Source: Streptomyces massasporeus (GTDB lineage Bacteria > Actinomycetota > Actinomycetes > Streptomycetales > Streptomycetaceae). Taken from it: a stretch of DNA of 64,000 bases. Position 1 is the first letter of the stretch. Each line of letters begins with the position of its first letter. Location of the stretch: the NCBI RefSeq assembly GCF_014648995.1, contig NZ_BMSE01000005.1, forward strand, positions 186,001 through 250,000, written 5' to 3'. A program made the position numbers and the translations under genes. Below the pieces are notes generated by a model. The model worked only from the letters and a program-made list of their open reading frames with translations. It made no database searches and had not been told where the DNA came from. Below are positions 26,630 through 37,400 of the stretch, in pieces.

Positions 26630-27364
26630 ATGGCCATCACGCGGGCGGCCGACGTCCTGGCCACCTGGGAGAGCGGGGTGGCCCAGGGGCCGGCCGGGCG
26701 CGCTCTGCTGCTGCACGGGGCCGCGCGGCCCGAGCTGGGCGGTGACCGGGAGCGCCTGCTGGAGCTGCCGGTGGGGGAGCGCGAGGCGGATCTGTTCACC
26801 CTGCGCCGGGCCCTGTTCGGCGAGCGGATGCAGGTGCGCCTGGAGTGCGGGGCGTGCGGCGCGGACATGGAATTCGAGCTGGACGCCGGGGAGTTCGCCC
26901 GGACCCTGGCCGACCGCGGCGAACCGCTGGTGCGGATCGCCGAGGACGGCTGGGAGGTCGAGTTCCGGGTGCCCGGCGTCGCCGACCTGACGGCGGCGGC
27001 CGGCGCGGCCGACCCGCGCCGGGCCCTGCTGGCGAGGTGCGTGACCGACGCCGTACGCGACGGGCGGTCCGTGTCCGCGGACGCGCTGCCCGCCGCCGTG
27101 CAGCGCCGGATCGCCGAGGCGGCCCAGGCGGCCGACCCTGGCGGCGACGTCACGCTCACCGTCGCCTGCCCCGAATGCGGGGAGGGCACCCGCGCCGAGC
27201 TGGACATCGCCTCCTACCTGTGGACCGAACTGGACGCCTGGGCCCGGGACCTCCTGCTCGACGTCCATCTGCTCGCCACCGCGTACGGCTGGAGCGAGCC
27301 GGAGATCCTGGCGCTCAGCCCGCTGCGGCGCCGCTACTACCTGGAGCTGTGTGCGGATGTCTGA
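26630..27364 (+). CDS. eCIS-associated protein with two Cys-x2-Cys motifs (possible baseplate/T4 gp26-like)
   Basis: 244 residues (MAITRAADVLATWESGVAQG). It has two CxxC knuckles: ECGACGADMEFELD (about residue 72) and CPECGEGTRAELDIASYLW (about residue 183). A terminal helix-rich part LLATAYGWSEPEILALSPLRRRYYL resembles the end of phage T4-type base plate proteins (gp26-like/T4_baseplate family). The two CxxC pairs could make one zinc ribbon across a long insert. Position after the tube gene suits a baseplate or assembly factor. The ATG is preceded by GGGGGAGG. Its stop overlaps the next gene's ATG by 8 bases. Confidence 0.75.
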   Translation: MAITRAADVLATWESGVAQGPAGRALLLHGAARPELGGDRERLLELPVGEREADLFTLRRALFGERMQVRLECGACGADMEFELDAGEFARTLADRGEPLVRIAEDGWEVEFRVPGVADLTAAAGAADPRRALLARCVTDAVRDGRSVSADALPAAVQRRIAEAAQAADPGGDVTLTVACPECGEGTRAELDIASYLWTELDAWARDLLLDVHLLATAYGWSEPEILALSPLRRRYYLELCADV

Positions 27365-28103
27365 GTCCACCTCGCGAGGGCGGCCGGAGCCCGACTTCCT
27401 CGACCGGCTGCTCGCCCGGCACGCGGCGCCCGCCGCGCAGCGCCCCGGCGTGGTGCGGGTACGGCCGCGGCTGGCCGGGCCGTTCGAACGGACCGAGGCG
27501 GTCCGGGCCACCGCACCGGGCCCGGACGACGCCGAGCCGCTGTGGCCCGTCGCCGCCCCGGCGCCGGGAGCCCGGCCGGACCCGGCGCGCCCGGCGGCCC
27601 GCGAGGTCGTCCGTACGGAACGGGAGCGGACGGTCGTACGGACCGAGCAGGCCCCCGCGCCCGCCGAGCCCGCGACTCGTCCGGCCCGGAGGGACGAGAC
27701 CGGGGAGCCGCTGCTGCGTCCCGCCGCACCGGTCCGCCCCGCGCTGCGGCCGGTCCCCGACACCGCGCGCCGCGCGGCTGTCCGAGGCCGTCCGGAGGGG
27801 GCGGCCCCCCTGAGCGCGGCGTCCGCACCAACCCCCCCTGGTGCGGACGCCGCTCCCCCCGCCGTGTCCGCCCCGCTGCTCCCCAGCGTGGCGGACACGG
27901 CGGCCGCCCGGGACGCCGTCCGGCAGGTCGCGGCCCGGCGCCCGGGGCGACCGGCCGAGCGGGTCGTGCAGGTGCAGATCGGACGGCTGGAGGTGACCGC
28001 GGGCGGCGCGCCGCAGGGCGGCGGCACGCCCCGGCCCCGGCGGACGGAGCGGCCGGGGGCCACCGTCAGCCTGACGGACTACCTGGCCAGGGGGCGCGAG
28101 TGA
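27357..28103 (+). CDS. eCIS-associated largely disordered linker protein
   Basis: 248 residues. Only the ends look conserved: the N-terminal helix PEPDFLDRLLARHAAP, and a C-terminal block ERVVQVQIGRLEVTAGG then SLTDYLARGRE, a pattern I know from proteins next to eCIS cap genes. The ~150 residues between are Pro/Ala/Arg-rich and surely disordered. ATG 27357 overlaps the preceding stop. A perfect 15-bp inverted repeat (27816-27853) lies inside the disordered part. The function is unknown; the layout suggests a tether between two binding partners. Confidence 0.75.
   Translation: MSESTSRGRPEPDFLDRLLARHAAPAAQRPGVVRVRPRLAGPFERTEAVRATAPGPDDAEPLWPVAAPAPGARPDPARPAAREVVRTERERTVVRTEQAPAPAEPATRPARRDETGEPLLRPAAPVRPALRPVPDTARRAAVRGRPEGAAPLSAASAPTPPGADAAPPAVSAPLLPSVADTAAARDAVRQVAARRPGRPAERVVQVQIGRLEVTAGGAPQGGGTPRPRRTERPGATVSLTDYLARGRE
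27816..27853. promoter_or_regulatory. Very stable hairpin inside a coding region
   Basis: Arms GCGGCGTCCGCACCA and TGGTGCGGACGCCGC pair perfectly over 15 bp around an 8-base C-rich loop, in the disordered segment of the linker protein gene. It could act as a transcription attenuator or RNA-processing site between tube/sheath and later genes. Confidence 0.5.
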
Positions 28104-28125
28104 GCGGGCGCCGGCGGGCGGACGT

Positions 28126-28155
28126 ACGACGAGAAGCGGAACGACGAGAAGCACG
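28126..28155. repeat. Two near-identical 15-bp direct repeats
   Basis: ACGACGAGAAGCGGA followed at once by ACGACGAGAAGCACG in the 106-base gap before the DUF4255 gene. Purine-rich; may be a remnant of duplication. Confidence 0.5.
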
Positions 28156-28209
28156 CCGGTCGGCTGCGAGAAGCGGGACGACGAGGAGAGGGACCGAGGA
28201 ACTGACGCC

Positions 28210-29106
28210 ATGAGCAACGCACTTGCCCTCGCCCACGTCACCCAGGCCCTCGCCCTGCTGATCGAGGCCAACCTGCCGCCGGACATCGACATCGCGGTCA
28301 AGGTCGAGCCGCGCAGGCCGCCGGTGGACCCGCCGCTCGAACCGACCATCACGGTCTTCCTCTATCAGGTCACGCCCAACACCTCGCAGCGCAACAACGA
28401 CCTGCCGACCCGGGCGTCCGACGGCACCCTGGTCCGCAGGCCTGCCGCCGCGCTCGACCTGCACTACCTGATCAGCGCGTACGGCGAGGAGGCCGAGCTG
28501 GTCGGGCAGCGGCTGATCGGCTCGGTGGTGCGCACCCTGCACGAGATACCCGTGCTGCCCCGGGACATCATCGAACTCGCCGGCCGGCGGCCCCACTTGA
28601 ACGGCAGCGACCTGGCCGAGGCGGTGCAGCGGGTGCGGTTCACTCCGACGGCGATGGACATCGACGAGACGTCCAAGCTGTGGGGGATGCTGCACCAGAC
28701 GCCGTACGCGCTGTCGGTCGTCTACCAGGCCGTGCTGGTCCTCATCGACGGGCGCGAGACGCCGGTGCCGGCGAAGCCGGTGGAACGGCCGGAGGTACGG
28801 GTGCTGCCGTTCGGGGCGCCGGGAGCGCCGTCACCCGGCCCGGTGCCGTCACCCGGCCCGGTCCGGGAAGAGCCGGCCCCGCCACCCTCGAAAGAGGCCG
28901 AGCAGCCCGCCGAGCCGCCCACGAAGGCCGTGGCCAGGACCGAGGCGAAGGCGCCCGCGAAGACGGCCCGGAACCGTAAGGCGGCACAGCCGGCCAGGAG
29001 CGCGAAGAAGACGGCCGCCAAGTCCGCGCGGACGCCACCGGCGTCCAGGAACAAGGACGGGGACGGGGCAGCGCACACGGACGGCAGTGAGGGCACGGAG
29101 AACTGA
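28210..29106 (+). CDS. DUF4255 (Pvc16/Afp16-type) tail terminator/cap protein with a basic tail
   Basis: 298 residues. The first ~190 are the DUF4255 domain (MSNALALAHVTQALALLIEA, PTITVFLYQVTPNTSQRNND, LDLHYLISAYGEEAELVGQRL, VLPRDIIELAG, WGMLHQTPYALSVVYQAVLVLID). This family caps the sheath-tube at the end distal to the baseplate. The last ~100 residues are an unusual extension: Pro-rich (PGAPSPGPVPSPGPVREEPAP), then a Lys/Ala/Arg stretch (KAPAKTARNRKAAQPARSAK) like histone H1 tails. Usual family length is about 190-210. The extension could bind nucleic acid or anionic surfaces. Confidence 0.9.
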   Translation: MSNALALAHVTQALALLIEANLPPDIDIAVKVEPRRPPVDPPLEPTITVFLYQVTPNTSQRNNDLPTRASDGTLVRRPAAALDLHYLISAYGEEAELVGQRLIGSVVRTLHEIPVLPRDIIELAGRRPHLNGSDLAEAVQRVRFTPTAMDIDETSKLWGMLHQTPYALSVVYQAVLVLIDGRETPVPAKPVERPEVRVLPFGAPGAPSPGPVPSPGPVREEPAPPPSKEAEQPAEPPTKAVARTEAKAPAKTARNRKAAQPARSAKKTAAKSARTPPASRNKDGDGAAHTDGSEGTEN

Positions 29107-29111
29107 GGCAC

Positions 29112-31121
29112 ATGGGAACGACGGGGGCAGGTGAGGACATGGGAACGCACGCGACGGCCGCGGCGCAGAGCGGAACCGCAGCCGCCCTGGGCGACGGCAC
29201 CACGCTCACGGCGGAGATCCGGCGTGTCCTGGCCCGCGTCGACGCTCACGCGCTGCGCGGCACGAAGGCCGAGGAACACCAGGCGCCGGCCCCCGTGCCC
29301 GAGCCCGCAGACGGCCCCGGCACCGCCCCCCTCGACGCGCTGGTCGCCTGCTTCGGGCTCACCGCGTTCGAGCGGGACCTCGTCCTGCTCACGGCCGCGC
29401 AGGAGCTGGAGCCCACCGCCGCCGCGCGCTGCGCCGCCGCCTGCGGCGACCCGGAGCGGGCCCACCCGACGTTCTCCCTCGCCCTGGCCGCTCTGGACGA
29501 GCCGCACTGGAGCGCGCTGCCGCCCGTGTCGCCGCTGCGGCGCTGGCGGATCCTGGAACCGGACGACGCGTCACGGCTGACGACCACCCGGCTCCGGCTA
29601 GACGAACGCATCCTGCACTTCCTCCTCGGCTCGCCCTACCTGGACGCCAGGCTGCACGGCCAGGCGCTCCGCACTCCCGTGCCGGACCGGCTGCCGCCGT
29701 CGTACGACCTGGCCGCGAGCCGGGTCGCGGGCGGCTGGACGGACGGTGCCCGCCCCGACGCGCCGCTGCTCGTCGAACTCGTCGGCGGCGATCTGCGCAG
29801 TCGCGCCGACATCGCCGCCGCGGCCGCCGCCCGCGCCGGGCTCGGGCTGTACACGATGAGCGCCGAGGACATCCCCGTCGACCCCGCCGAGCGCGACCGG
29901 TTCGCCCGGCTGTGGCAGCGCGAGGCGATCCTGCTGCCCGCCGCCCTGCTCGTGGAGTTCGGCGAACCCGACCGGGAGCAGCAGGCGGCCACCGAGGCGT
30001 TCCTCGTCGGGGCCGCCGTTCCGGTCGTCGTCTCGAGCGCCGACCCGCGCCGCACGGACCGTCCGCACGGCACCCGGGTGACCGTGCCGGGCCTCGGCGA
30101 CGAGGAGCAACTGGCGCTGTGGGTCGATGCGTTCAGCGACGTCGCCGACCTGGAGGAGGGCGAACTGCGGTCGCTGATCGCCCAGTTCCAGCTGCCGCCG
30201 CACGTCGTGCGGTCCGCCGCCGCGACCGTACGGCGTGAACTGCCCCACGAGGAGGAGCTCGACGCCGCCGGTCTCGCCTGGCGGGCCGGTATGGACGAGG
30301 CCCGCATCGGCATGGACGAACTCGGCCGTCGCATCGAACCGCAGGCCGGGTGGAAGGACCTCGTGCTGCACGAGCGGCAGACGGGCGTGCTGCGCGAGAT
30401 CGTCGCCCACGTACGGCAGAGGTCGGTGGTGCACCAGGAGTGGGGCTTCGGCGCGACCCTGCGCCGGGGCCTCGGCGTCACCGCGCTCTTCGCGGGCGGC
30501 TCCGGCACCGGCAAGACCCTGGCCGCCGAGGTGATGGCGAAGGAGCTGGGCCTCGACCTGTTCGTCGTCGACCTCTCCCAGGTCGTCAGCAAGTACATCG
30601 GCGAGACCGAGAAGAACCTCCGCCGGGTCTTCGACGCCGCCGAACGCGGCGGTGCCCTCCTGCTGTTCGACGAGGCCGACGCCCTGTTCGGCAAGCGCAG
30701 CGAGGTCAAGGACAGCCATGACCGCTACGCCAACCTCGAGGTCAGCTACCTGCTCATGCGGATGGAGGCCTACCGCGGCCTCGCCATCCTCACCACCAAC
30801 ATGAAGAAGGCCCTGGACAACGCCTTCCTGCGGCGCATCCGTTTCGTCGTCGACTTCCCCTTCCCGGCCGAGCACGAGCGCGCCGAGATCTGGCGTCGCG
30901 TGTTGCCGCCGCAGGCGCCGGTGAAGGACATCGACCCGGAGCTGCTCGCGCGGCTGACGGTGGCGGGCGGCTCGATCCGCAACATCGCCCTGTCCGGGGC
31001 GTTCCTCGCCGCGGAGGAGGGCGAGGCGTTGCAGATGCGGCACATGCTCGCCGCGGCCCGCACCGAATACCTCAAGCTGGAACGCTCCTTGACGCCGACG
31101 GAGGTCCGCGGATGGGTGTGA
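29112..31121 (+). CDS. eCIS AAA+ ATPase (Afp15/Cis15-like)
   Basis: 669 residues. An N-terminal ~330-residue winged-helix/inactive AAA-like region precedes a C-terminal AAA+ module: Walker A FAGGSGTGKTLAAEV (~residue 461), Walker B GALLLFDEADALFGKRSEV, sensor/SRH ILTTNMKKALDNAFLRRIRFVVDFPFP, and a C-terminal lid (GSIRNIALSGAFLAA). The family is present in nearly all eCIS loci and is thought to drive assembly or cargo loading. The start was taken as ATG 29112, five bases after the cap gene; ATG 29139 is an alternative. Its stop overlaps the next gene by 10 bases. Confidence 0.93.
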   Translation: MGTTGAGEDMGTHATAAAQSGTAAALGDGTTLTAEIRRVLARVDAHALRGTKAEEHQAPAPVPEPADGPGTAPLDALVACFGLTAFERDLVLLTAAQELEPTAAARCAAACGDPERAHPTFSLALAALDEPHWSALPPVSPLRRWRILEPDDASRLTTTRLRLDERILHFLLGSPYLDARLHGQALRTPVPDRLPPSYDLAASRVAGGWTDGARPDAPLLVELVGGDLRSRADIAAAAAARAGLGLYTMSAEDIPVDPAERDRFARLWQREAILLPAALLVEFGEPDREQQAATEAFLVGAAVPVVVSSADPRRTDRPHGTRVTVPGLGDEEQLALWVDAFSDVADLEEGELRSLIAQFQLPPHVVRSAAATVRRELPHEEELDAAGLAWRAGMDEARIGMDELGRRIEPQAGWKDLVLHERQTGVLREIVAHVRQRSVVHQEWGFGATLRRGLGVTALFAGGSGTGKTLAAEVMAKELGLDLFVVDLSQVVSKYIGETEKNLRRVFDAAERGGALLLFDEADALFGKRSEVKDSHDRYANLEVSYLLMRMEAYRGLAILTTNMKKALDNAFLRRIRFVVDFPFPAEHERAEIWRRVLPPQAPVKDIDPELLARLTVAGGSIRNIALSGAFLAAEEGEALQMRHMLAAARTEYLKLERSLTPTEVRGWV

Positions 31122-31414
31122 CGCAGAGCGGCGGGACCGCGGGGGGCCCGGCCCCGCGCGAGATCCGCGTGGACATAGGCGAGCTGGTCCTCGACGGCTT
31201 CCGCGCCGACCCCGACCGGGTGGCGGCCGCCTTCGAACACGAGCTGACCCGGCTGGTCCGTGAGCGCGGCGTGCCCGCCGACGGACCGTGGACGGCCGAC
31301 GTCCTGTCCGGCCTGCCGCCGCTGCCCGCCGGGCTGTCCGCGCGTCGGCTCGGCCAGGAACTGGCGCGTGCCGTGCACGAGGGCCTGAGTGGCCGCGGGG
31401 AGGTGACCCCGTGA
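31112..31414 (+). CDS. Small eCIS-associated protein (100 aa)
   Basis: The ATG lies inside the 3' end of the ATPase gene, and the stop overlaps the GTG of the giant gene (GTGA), so it is embedded in the coupled operon. The sequence carries EIRVDIGELVLDGFRADPDRVAAAFEHELTRL, a beta-strand followed by helices, and a Gly/Pro hinge. A similar small protein sits between the ATPase and DUF4157 genes in other eCIS loci as I recall. Possibly a chaperone or adaptor for the giant cargo; this is inference from position. Confidence 0.7.
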   Translation: MGVTQSGGTAGGPAPREIRVDIGELVLDGFRADPDRVAAAFEHELTRLVRERGVPADGPWTADVLSGLPPLPAGLSARRLGQELARAVHEGLSGRGEVTP

Positions 31415-34400
31415 GCGACTCCCGTACCCAGGACGGTCGTTCGGAGCAGTCCGCCGAGCAGCGCCGCCGCAAGCGCAAGGAACGGGCGGCCAGGTCCCGC
31501 GCCCCCGAGCCCAGGGACATCGTCAGCGGCGCGGGCCAGCCGCTCGACCCGGGCGTACGGCGGGAGCTGGAGGAGCGCCTCGGGCACGACCTGAGCCGCG
31601 TACGCCTGCACACCGGCCGGGACGCCGGCCGGCTGGCCGAGCTGCTCGGGGCGGACGCGGTCGCCGTCGGCCAGGACATCCTCTTCCGCGAGGGGGCGTA
31701 CCGGCCCGGCACGGACGAGGGCCGCCGACTGCTCGCCCACGAGCTCCTGCACACCGTCCAGAACCCGCACGGCCTCGGTGCGTTGCGGGCCGGACGGGAA
31801 CTGGGCGCGGTGAGCCTGCCGCAGCAGGCCATCGAGCGGGAGGCGGAGACGGCGGCGCAGGACCTGGTGCGCGACACGGGTCCCGGCGCGGCCGAAGCGG
31901 CTCCGGACGTCGAGGAGGGGCAGGCCACCCCCGGCTGGCTCCGCTACGCGACCGCCGACGCCGACCGCCGCCGCATGGAGCAGCTGGACCCGGCGACCCT
32001 CGTCGACCGCATCGCGGGCGGCCTGCTGCGTTCGCTGCGCGGCGACCCGGAGGACCGGTCGGGCCGCGTGCGCGTCCAACTCGCCCGCATGGCACCCGAG
32101 GTGCAGGACAGTGTCCTGGACCGGCTTGAGCTGCGGCTGCCCGCGCCGGTCGTGGACCGGCTCCTGGAGAGCGTGGAGGAGACCCAGGACGCGGGCCCGC
32201 TGCCGCTGGACGCCGCGGTGGCTCCCCACGCGCTGCCCGGCGCGACGGAGGAGATCGAGGCGGAGCGCGCTCGCGAGGACTCCGGGACCGAGCCCGCCCC
32301 CGGACAGGACGCACGGCCGAACCAGCCCGGCGAGCCCGGCGGGAAACCGCAGGACGGCCGGCCCACGCCCGGCGGCGACCTGGAAGAGGAGGCCGGGAGC
32401 CAGGACGGCGAGTCCGCCTCCGCAGAGGCCGACCGGGAGAACGCCCAGGGCGGCGCCGGCGCGGCCGGGCGGCAGCAGAAGGGCACCGAGGAGGAGCAGG
32501 AGCGCTCGCAGGAGCAGCAGGACGACAAGGACGCCTCCGGCCGGGACGCCGAGGAGGACGCCGCCGACGAACGCAAGGACACCTCGGACACCGAACGCGA
32601 CCAGCAGGACCAGGACAAGCAGGACGAGCGTGACACCGAGGAGGACCAGGGCGGCCCCGAGGACGAGGCGGCCCAGGAGCCCGAGAAGCAGGCCGGCGAA
32701 CAGGAACGGCGCGAGGACGAGGCTCCGGCCGAGGCGACCCGCCGCCGGGCCCCCGCCCCGGGCACCGTCGACCGCAGCGGAGCAGAGCCCGGCGAGAGGT
32801 CCCGGACCGGCGGAGGCACCGGACCGGCCCGTGCGGTGGGCGACCCGGACAACGAACAGGACGCCGACGACGAGCCGTTGGGACTCGAACCTGAGTCCGA
32901 GCAGGACGAGGTTGATGAGCCCGCTCGGACGGACGAGGCGCCGGCTTCCGAGGATGCACCCCCATCGGAAGCCGACCTCCTCGGGCACACCGACGCGGCC
33001 AGGAACGCGAGCCTCGTCGAGGAACGGCAGAAGGGCACGGCTCCCCGGCCCCCGCTTCCCTCCACGGACGTCGCCTCGGTGTCGGACGGTGCGCGGCAGG
33101 ACGAACGGCCCGGGACCGGTCAGGACGCTCCGTCGTCCGCCGAGGAGACGACGGCGGGTGACGAGGTTTCGGACGCCGTCACCTTCGGACCGGGCTCGGG
33201 GCAGCGGCCCGAGGCCGACGGGCCCACCGAGGCGGCGGGGGCGGACACCGGGGCCGCCCGTGCCGTTGCCGCGGCCGGTGGCGACCGGGACCGGCAGCAG
33301 GCGGAGGACCGCGCCCAGGACGCCGACGCCCGACGGCGCGACGAGGAGGCCCGGGCCGCCGACGGCGCCACGTCGGGCGAGGCGCCGCAGTCCGGTGAGG
33401 CGGCCGCACCCGACCGGCTGGCCAAGGCGAACGAGGACGCCCGTACGCAGAGCGCCGGTTCACCGTCGGGCACCGGGGCCGGGACGGACGGCGTGAGCCA
33501 GAGCCAGAGTGCCGCCCGGAAACCGGAAGCCGGAGCTCCCGACCGCAGTGGCGGCAAGGAGGGGGACTCCGGAGCGGACAAGGGCAGGGGCAAGGACGTG
33601 CAGGCCGACAAGCCCGACGGCGCGTCGACCGGTCCACGCGACACCGCCGGTGACCAGGGGAACACGTCTCCCGCACCTGACACGACCGCCGGTGGCCAGG
33701 AGACCACCGAAGGCAAGGGCCCGGCCACCACTCCCGGCACGGCGAGCGGCCCGGACAAGGTCTCCACGCCGGGACCAGCGAGCGCGCCGAAACTGGCACC
33801 GGGCAACGGGCCTTCACCCATGGCCGCGGGCCCGGAGGCGAAGACCAACACCTCCCGGAGCGCGGAGTCCCCGGGCTCCGGCGGTGCCACGGGCTCGCGC
33901 TCGCGCCCGGCCGGCAGCAAGCGCCAGGCGGCACGAAAGGCCGCGAAGACCGCGTCGCGCCGTGGCGGCGGTGGTGGCGGTGGAGGCGGCGGCCGCAAGT
34001 CCCCGGCGCCCGCAGCCGTTCGCTCCGGCGGCCGGGCCGGTGGCGGAGGCCGCCCCGCCGCGTCCGGCGGCTCCAAGGCCGGGGCCAAGAAGGAGACCCC
34101 GCCCCCGGACGTTTCCAACGCCACCCCCGAGTCCGGCCTGTCGACGGCCGCGGGGCTCAAGCCGCACCAGGCCCTGGAGACGCTCAAGGGTGTCGACAGC
34201 GCGGTCGGCCGCTCGGTCGACAAGGAGCGCACCAACCTGCGCAAGGCGCCGCCGAAGATGCAGCGGCCCTCCGGCTCCCCGCGCACGGTCCCCGGCGGCC
34301 CGCGGGCGGCGGCCCCGGGCACGTACACGAACGCCAAGGTCGCCCGTACGGACGCGGCCCAGGGCAAGACGCCCGAGATCAAGGGCGAGCAGAAGCCGCA

Positions 34401-37400
34401 GGGCGAGGTTCCGGGCGCGAACGTACCGGAGCCGAGCTGGTGGGACATCGCCGTCACCATCGGCGCCCAGCTGTTCGGCAAGCTCCTGAAGGAGATCCTG
34501 CCGCTCGACGACCTGATCGACTCCATCCTGGGCCTGCCGACCGAGGACGAGGGTCTGCGGAACGCACGTGTGGGCGACGCCCCGCGGCTTCCGCTGGAGA
34601 ACGACTCCGACCCGCAGCGCACCGACGAGCAGGGCAGGAAGCTCGACGAGCGGAAGGACGAACTGCACCGGTCGGGGCGCGAGGACGCCGCCCGCCCGAT
34701 GGGCGAGGACCAGATCTACCCCGACGTGCCCAAGGAGACCCTGACCGGCAAGGTGGCCGGCGGGAAGAAGGGCGCGAAGGGCGGCGGCACGCGCTCGGTG
34801 TCCGGCGGCGTGCCGATCGAGTCGGCCTCCGCGGTCGCCGAGCACGACCGGGGCCCGCAGATCCAGGCGGGCTTCTCCCAGGGCCGCCAGAAGATGGGCG
34901 AGGAGCGGCAGACCAAGGACAAGAAGGCGGCCGACGACCGCGAGCAGCACGACCGGGACCTCCAGAAGGAGGTCACCGCCAGCGGCAAGAAGCAGTCCGA
35001 CACCCGCGACAAGGGCCGCTCCGACATCGCCGACTCCCGGGACCGGTGGCGCAAGGAGCAGGACGACAAGGTCTCGGAGATCGACGGCAAGAAGGGCAAG
35101 AAGTACGACAAGGTCCGCGACGACATCAAGAAGAAGGAGGAGGACACCGACAAGGACGTCGACAAGCGGACCGAGGACGACAACAAGAAGATCGACGACG
35201 AGCAGACGGGCGCCGAGAAGGAGGCGGAGAAGAAGCAGGAGGACGGCAAGGACGACGCCGACAACTGGCTCGAAGAGGCCATCGAGAAGCTGAAGGAGTT
35301 CTTCGAGACCCTCAAGAACGCCATCAAGAGCGTGTTCGAGAAGGCCCGCCAGGTCGTCACCGACCTCATCGACAAGTTCAAGCAGCAGGTCTTCAAGCTC
35401 ATCGACGACGCCCGCAACTGGGTCATCGACCAGATCAACACCTTCGCCGACGCGCTGATCGCCCTCGGCGACGAACTCCTCGCCGACTACCCGGCGATGC
35501 GCGACAAGTGGCGCAACACCATCGACGGCGCCCGTGACTGGGCCGTGCAGAAGGTCAACGAGGCCGCGGACGCGCTGAAGGAGGTCGCGGGCAAGCTCCT
35601 GGACGGCCTGTGCGGGGCGCTGCTGGCCGGGCTCGACGCTCTGGAGGGCGGCCTGCTGGCGGCGGTCGACATCGCCGAGACGGTCACCGTCGGCGCGCTG
35701 GAGTTCGGCGCCGCGGCCGTCGCCGCGCTCGGCGAGTGGGCGGCCATCTTCAACGACATCGTCTCCGACCCGGGCGACTGGATCAGCAAGGCCGGTGCCG
35801 CCGCGGAGACGGGTGCGAAGGAGCACCTCTTCGAGGAGGTCAAGACCGCCGTCCGGGCCTGGTTCAACCAGAAGGTCCAGGAGATCATCGGCATCCCCAT
35901 GGAGGACTTCCAGGAGCTGATCTCCGGCGGCGTCACGGTCGAGCAGATGGCGCAGATGGCCTGGGACGAGGCCCTTCCCCAACTCCCGGTCATCATCGGC
36001 GTGATGGTCGTCGAGAAGGTCGTCGCCAAGCTCATCCCCGGCGCCGGCTGGGTCATGGCGATCATCGACGCCCTCCAGACCGCGTGGGGCGCCCTCAGCG
36101 AGATCCTCGCCGCCTTCGGCCTGTTCATGGACTTCCTCAAGTCCGTCAAGAGCGGCAACGGTGCGCTGCCGTTCGCGAAGGCGGTCGCCGCCGGTGTCGT
36201 CGCCCTGCTCGAGCTGGTCTACACGTTCCTGGTCGAGGGCGTGGGCCGTTTCATGGGCAAGGTCGCCGACCGGCTCGGCGACATGATGAAGAAGCTCCGC
36301 ACGAAGAAGGACAAGCCCGGACCGGACCGCCCGGAGGCACCGGGCAAGCCCGACGACGACAAGCCGAAGCACGACAGGCCCAAGGACGACGACACCGACA
36401 CGGACAAGCCGGCCGACCGCGCCACCCCGCGCAAGCCCTCGTCCGACAAGACCTCCCGGCCCTCGCCCAAGCCCCGCCCCGGCAAGCGCTCCTCCCCGGA
36501 CAAGAAGCCGCGCCCCTCGCACGCCACCCGCCCGAAGAAGCGCCGGGACGACGACGAACGCCGCGCGGAGGGCCGCGAGGTGAACGCGGCCAGGCGCCGG
36601 GCACGGGACGCCGAGCGCAGGCTGCGCGACGACGACAGGGACGAGCGCCGCCGCGAGACCGACCGCAGCGGCCCGGCCCGGGACACTCTCCGCGACCGGC
36701 GCCGGCCCGGCGCCGACCGTAGGGACGGCCGTGACCGCGACGCCCGTGACACGCGCCCCGGCGACCGCCGCACCGCCGACAGGCGGCGCCCCGACGAGCG
36801 CCGCCGGGACACCGACAGCACGCCCGACCGCCGCTCGCTCGACCGGGACCGTCAGCCCGGTGACCGGCCTCGCCGCAGCCCGCTCCGGCGCACCCGCCAG
36901 ACGGTCAAGGCGGCCGTCAACCGCGCCCGCCGGGCGGCGCGCAAGCTCTACGGGAAGGCCCGCCGCCGGCTCGGCAACCGGCTGAACGACCGGCTGCGCC
37001 GACTGCGCGACCGATGGCGGCGCCGGCACGATCGGGACCGCACACGTGACAGGGACCGCAAGCGGCGCCGCGACAACGACAGGCGGCGCGAGGAGACCAG
37101 GCAACAGCAGGCGCCGCCGCTGCCCCAGGTGCGCTTCCGCACGGCCGACGGCGAGCGGCACACCCTGCTGTTCAACGGCCGTACGCAGAGCGCCGACCTC
37201 GTGGTGCGCAGTGTGCAGCAGGCGATGAGCGCGTTCTTCGCCGACTGGCAGTCGGACATCGCGACGATGCCCGCCGGTACCGAGAAGAACGCCCAGACGA
37301 CCGCCCTCAACAAGGCGGACGCACTGGCTCAGAGCGTCGACGGAATGCAGAACGGCATGTCGCCCCGGTACACGACCGCCAACTACGGCAGCCGTCCGAT

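Noticed and set aside
26551..26745. A short frame starting in the dispersed repeat
   Set aside because: It overlaps the Cys-motif gene in another phase and comes from the repeat itself.
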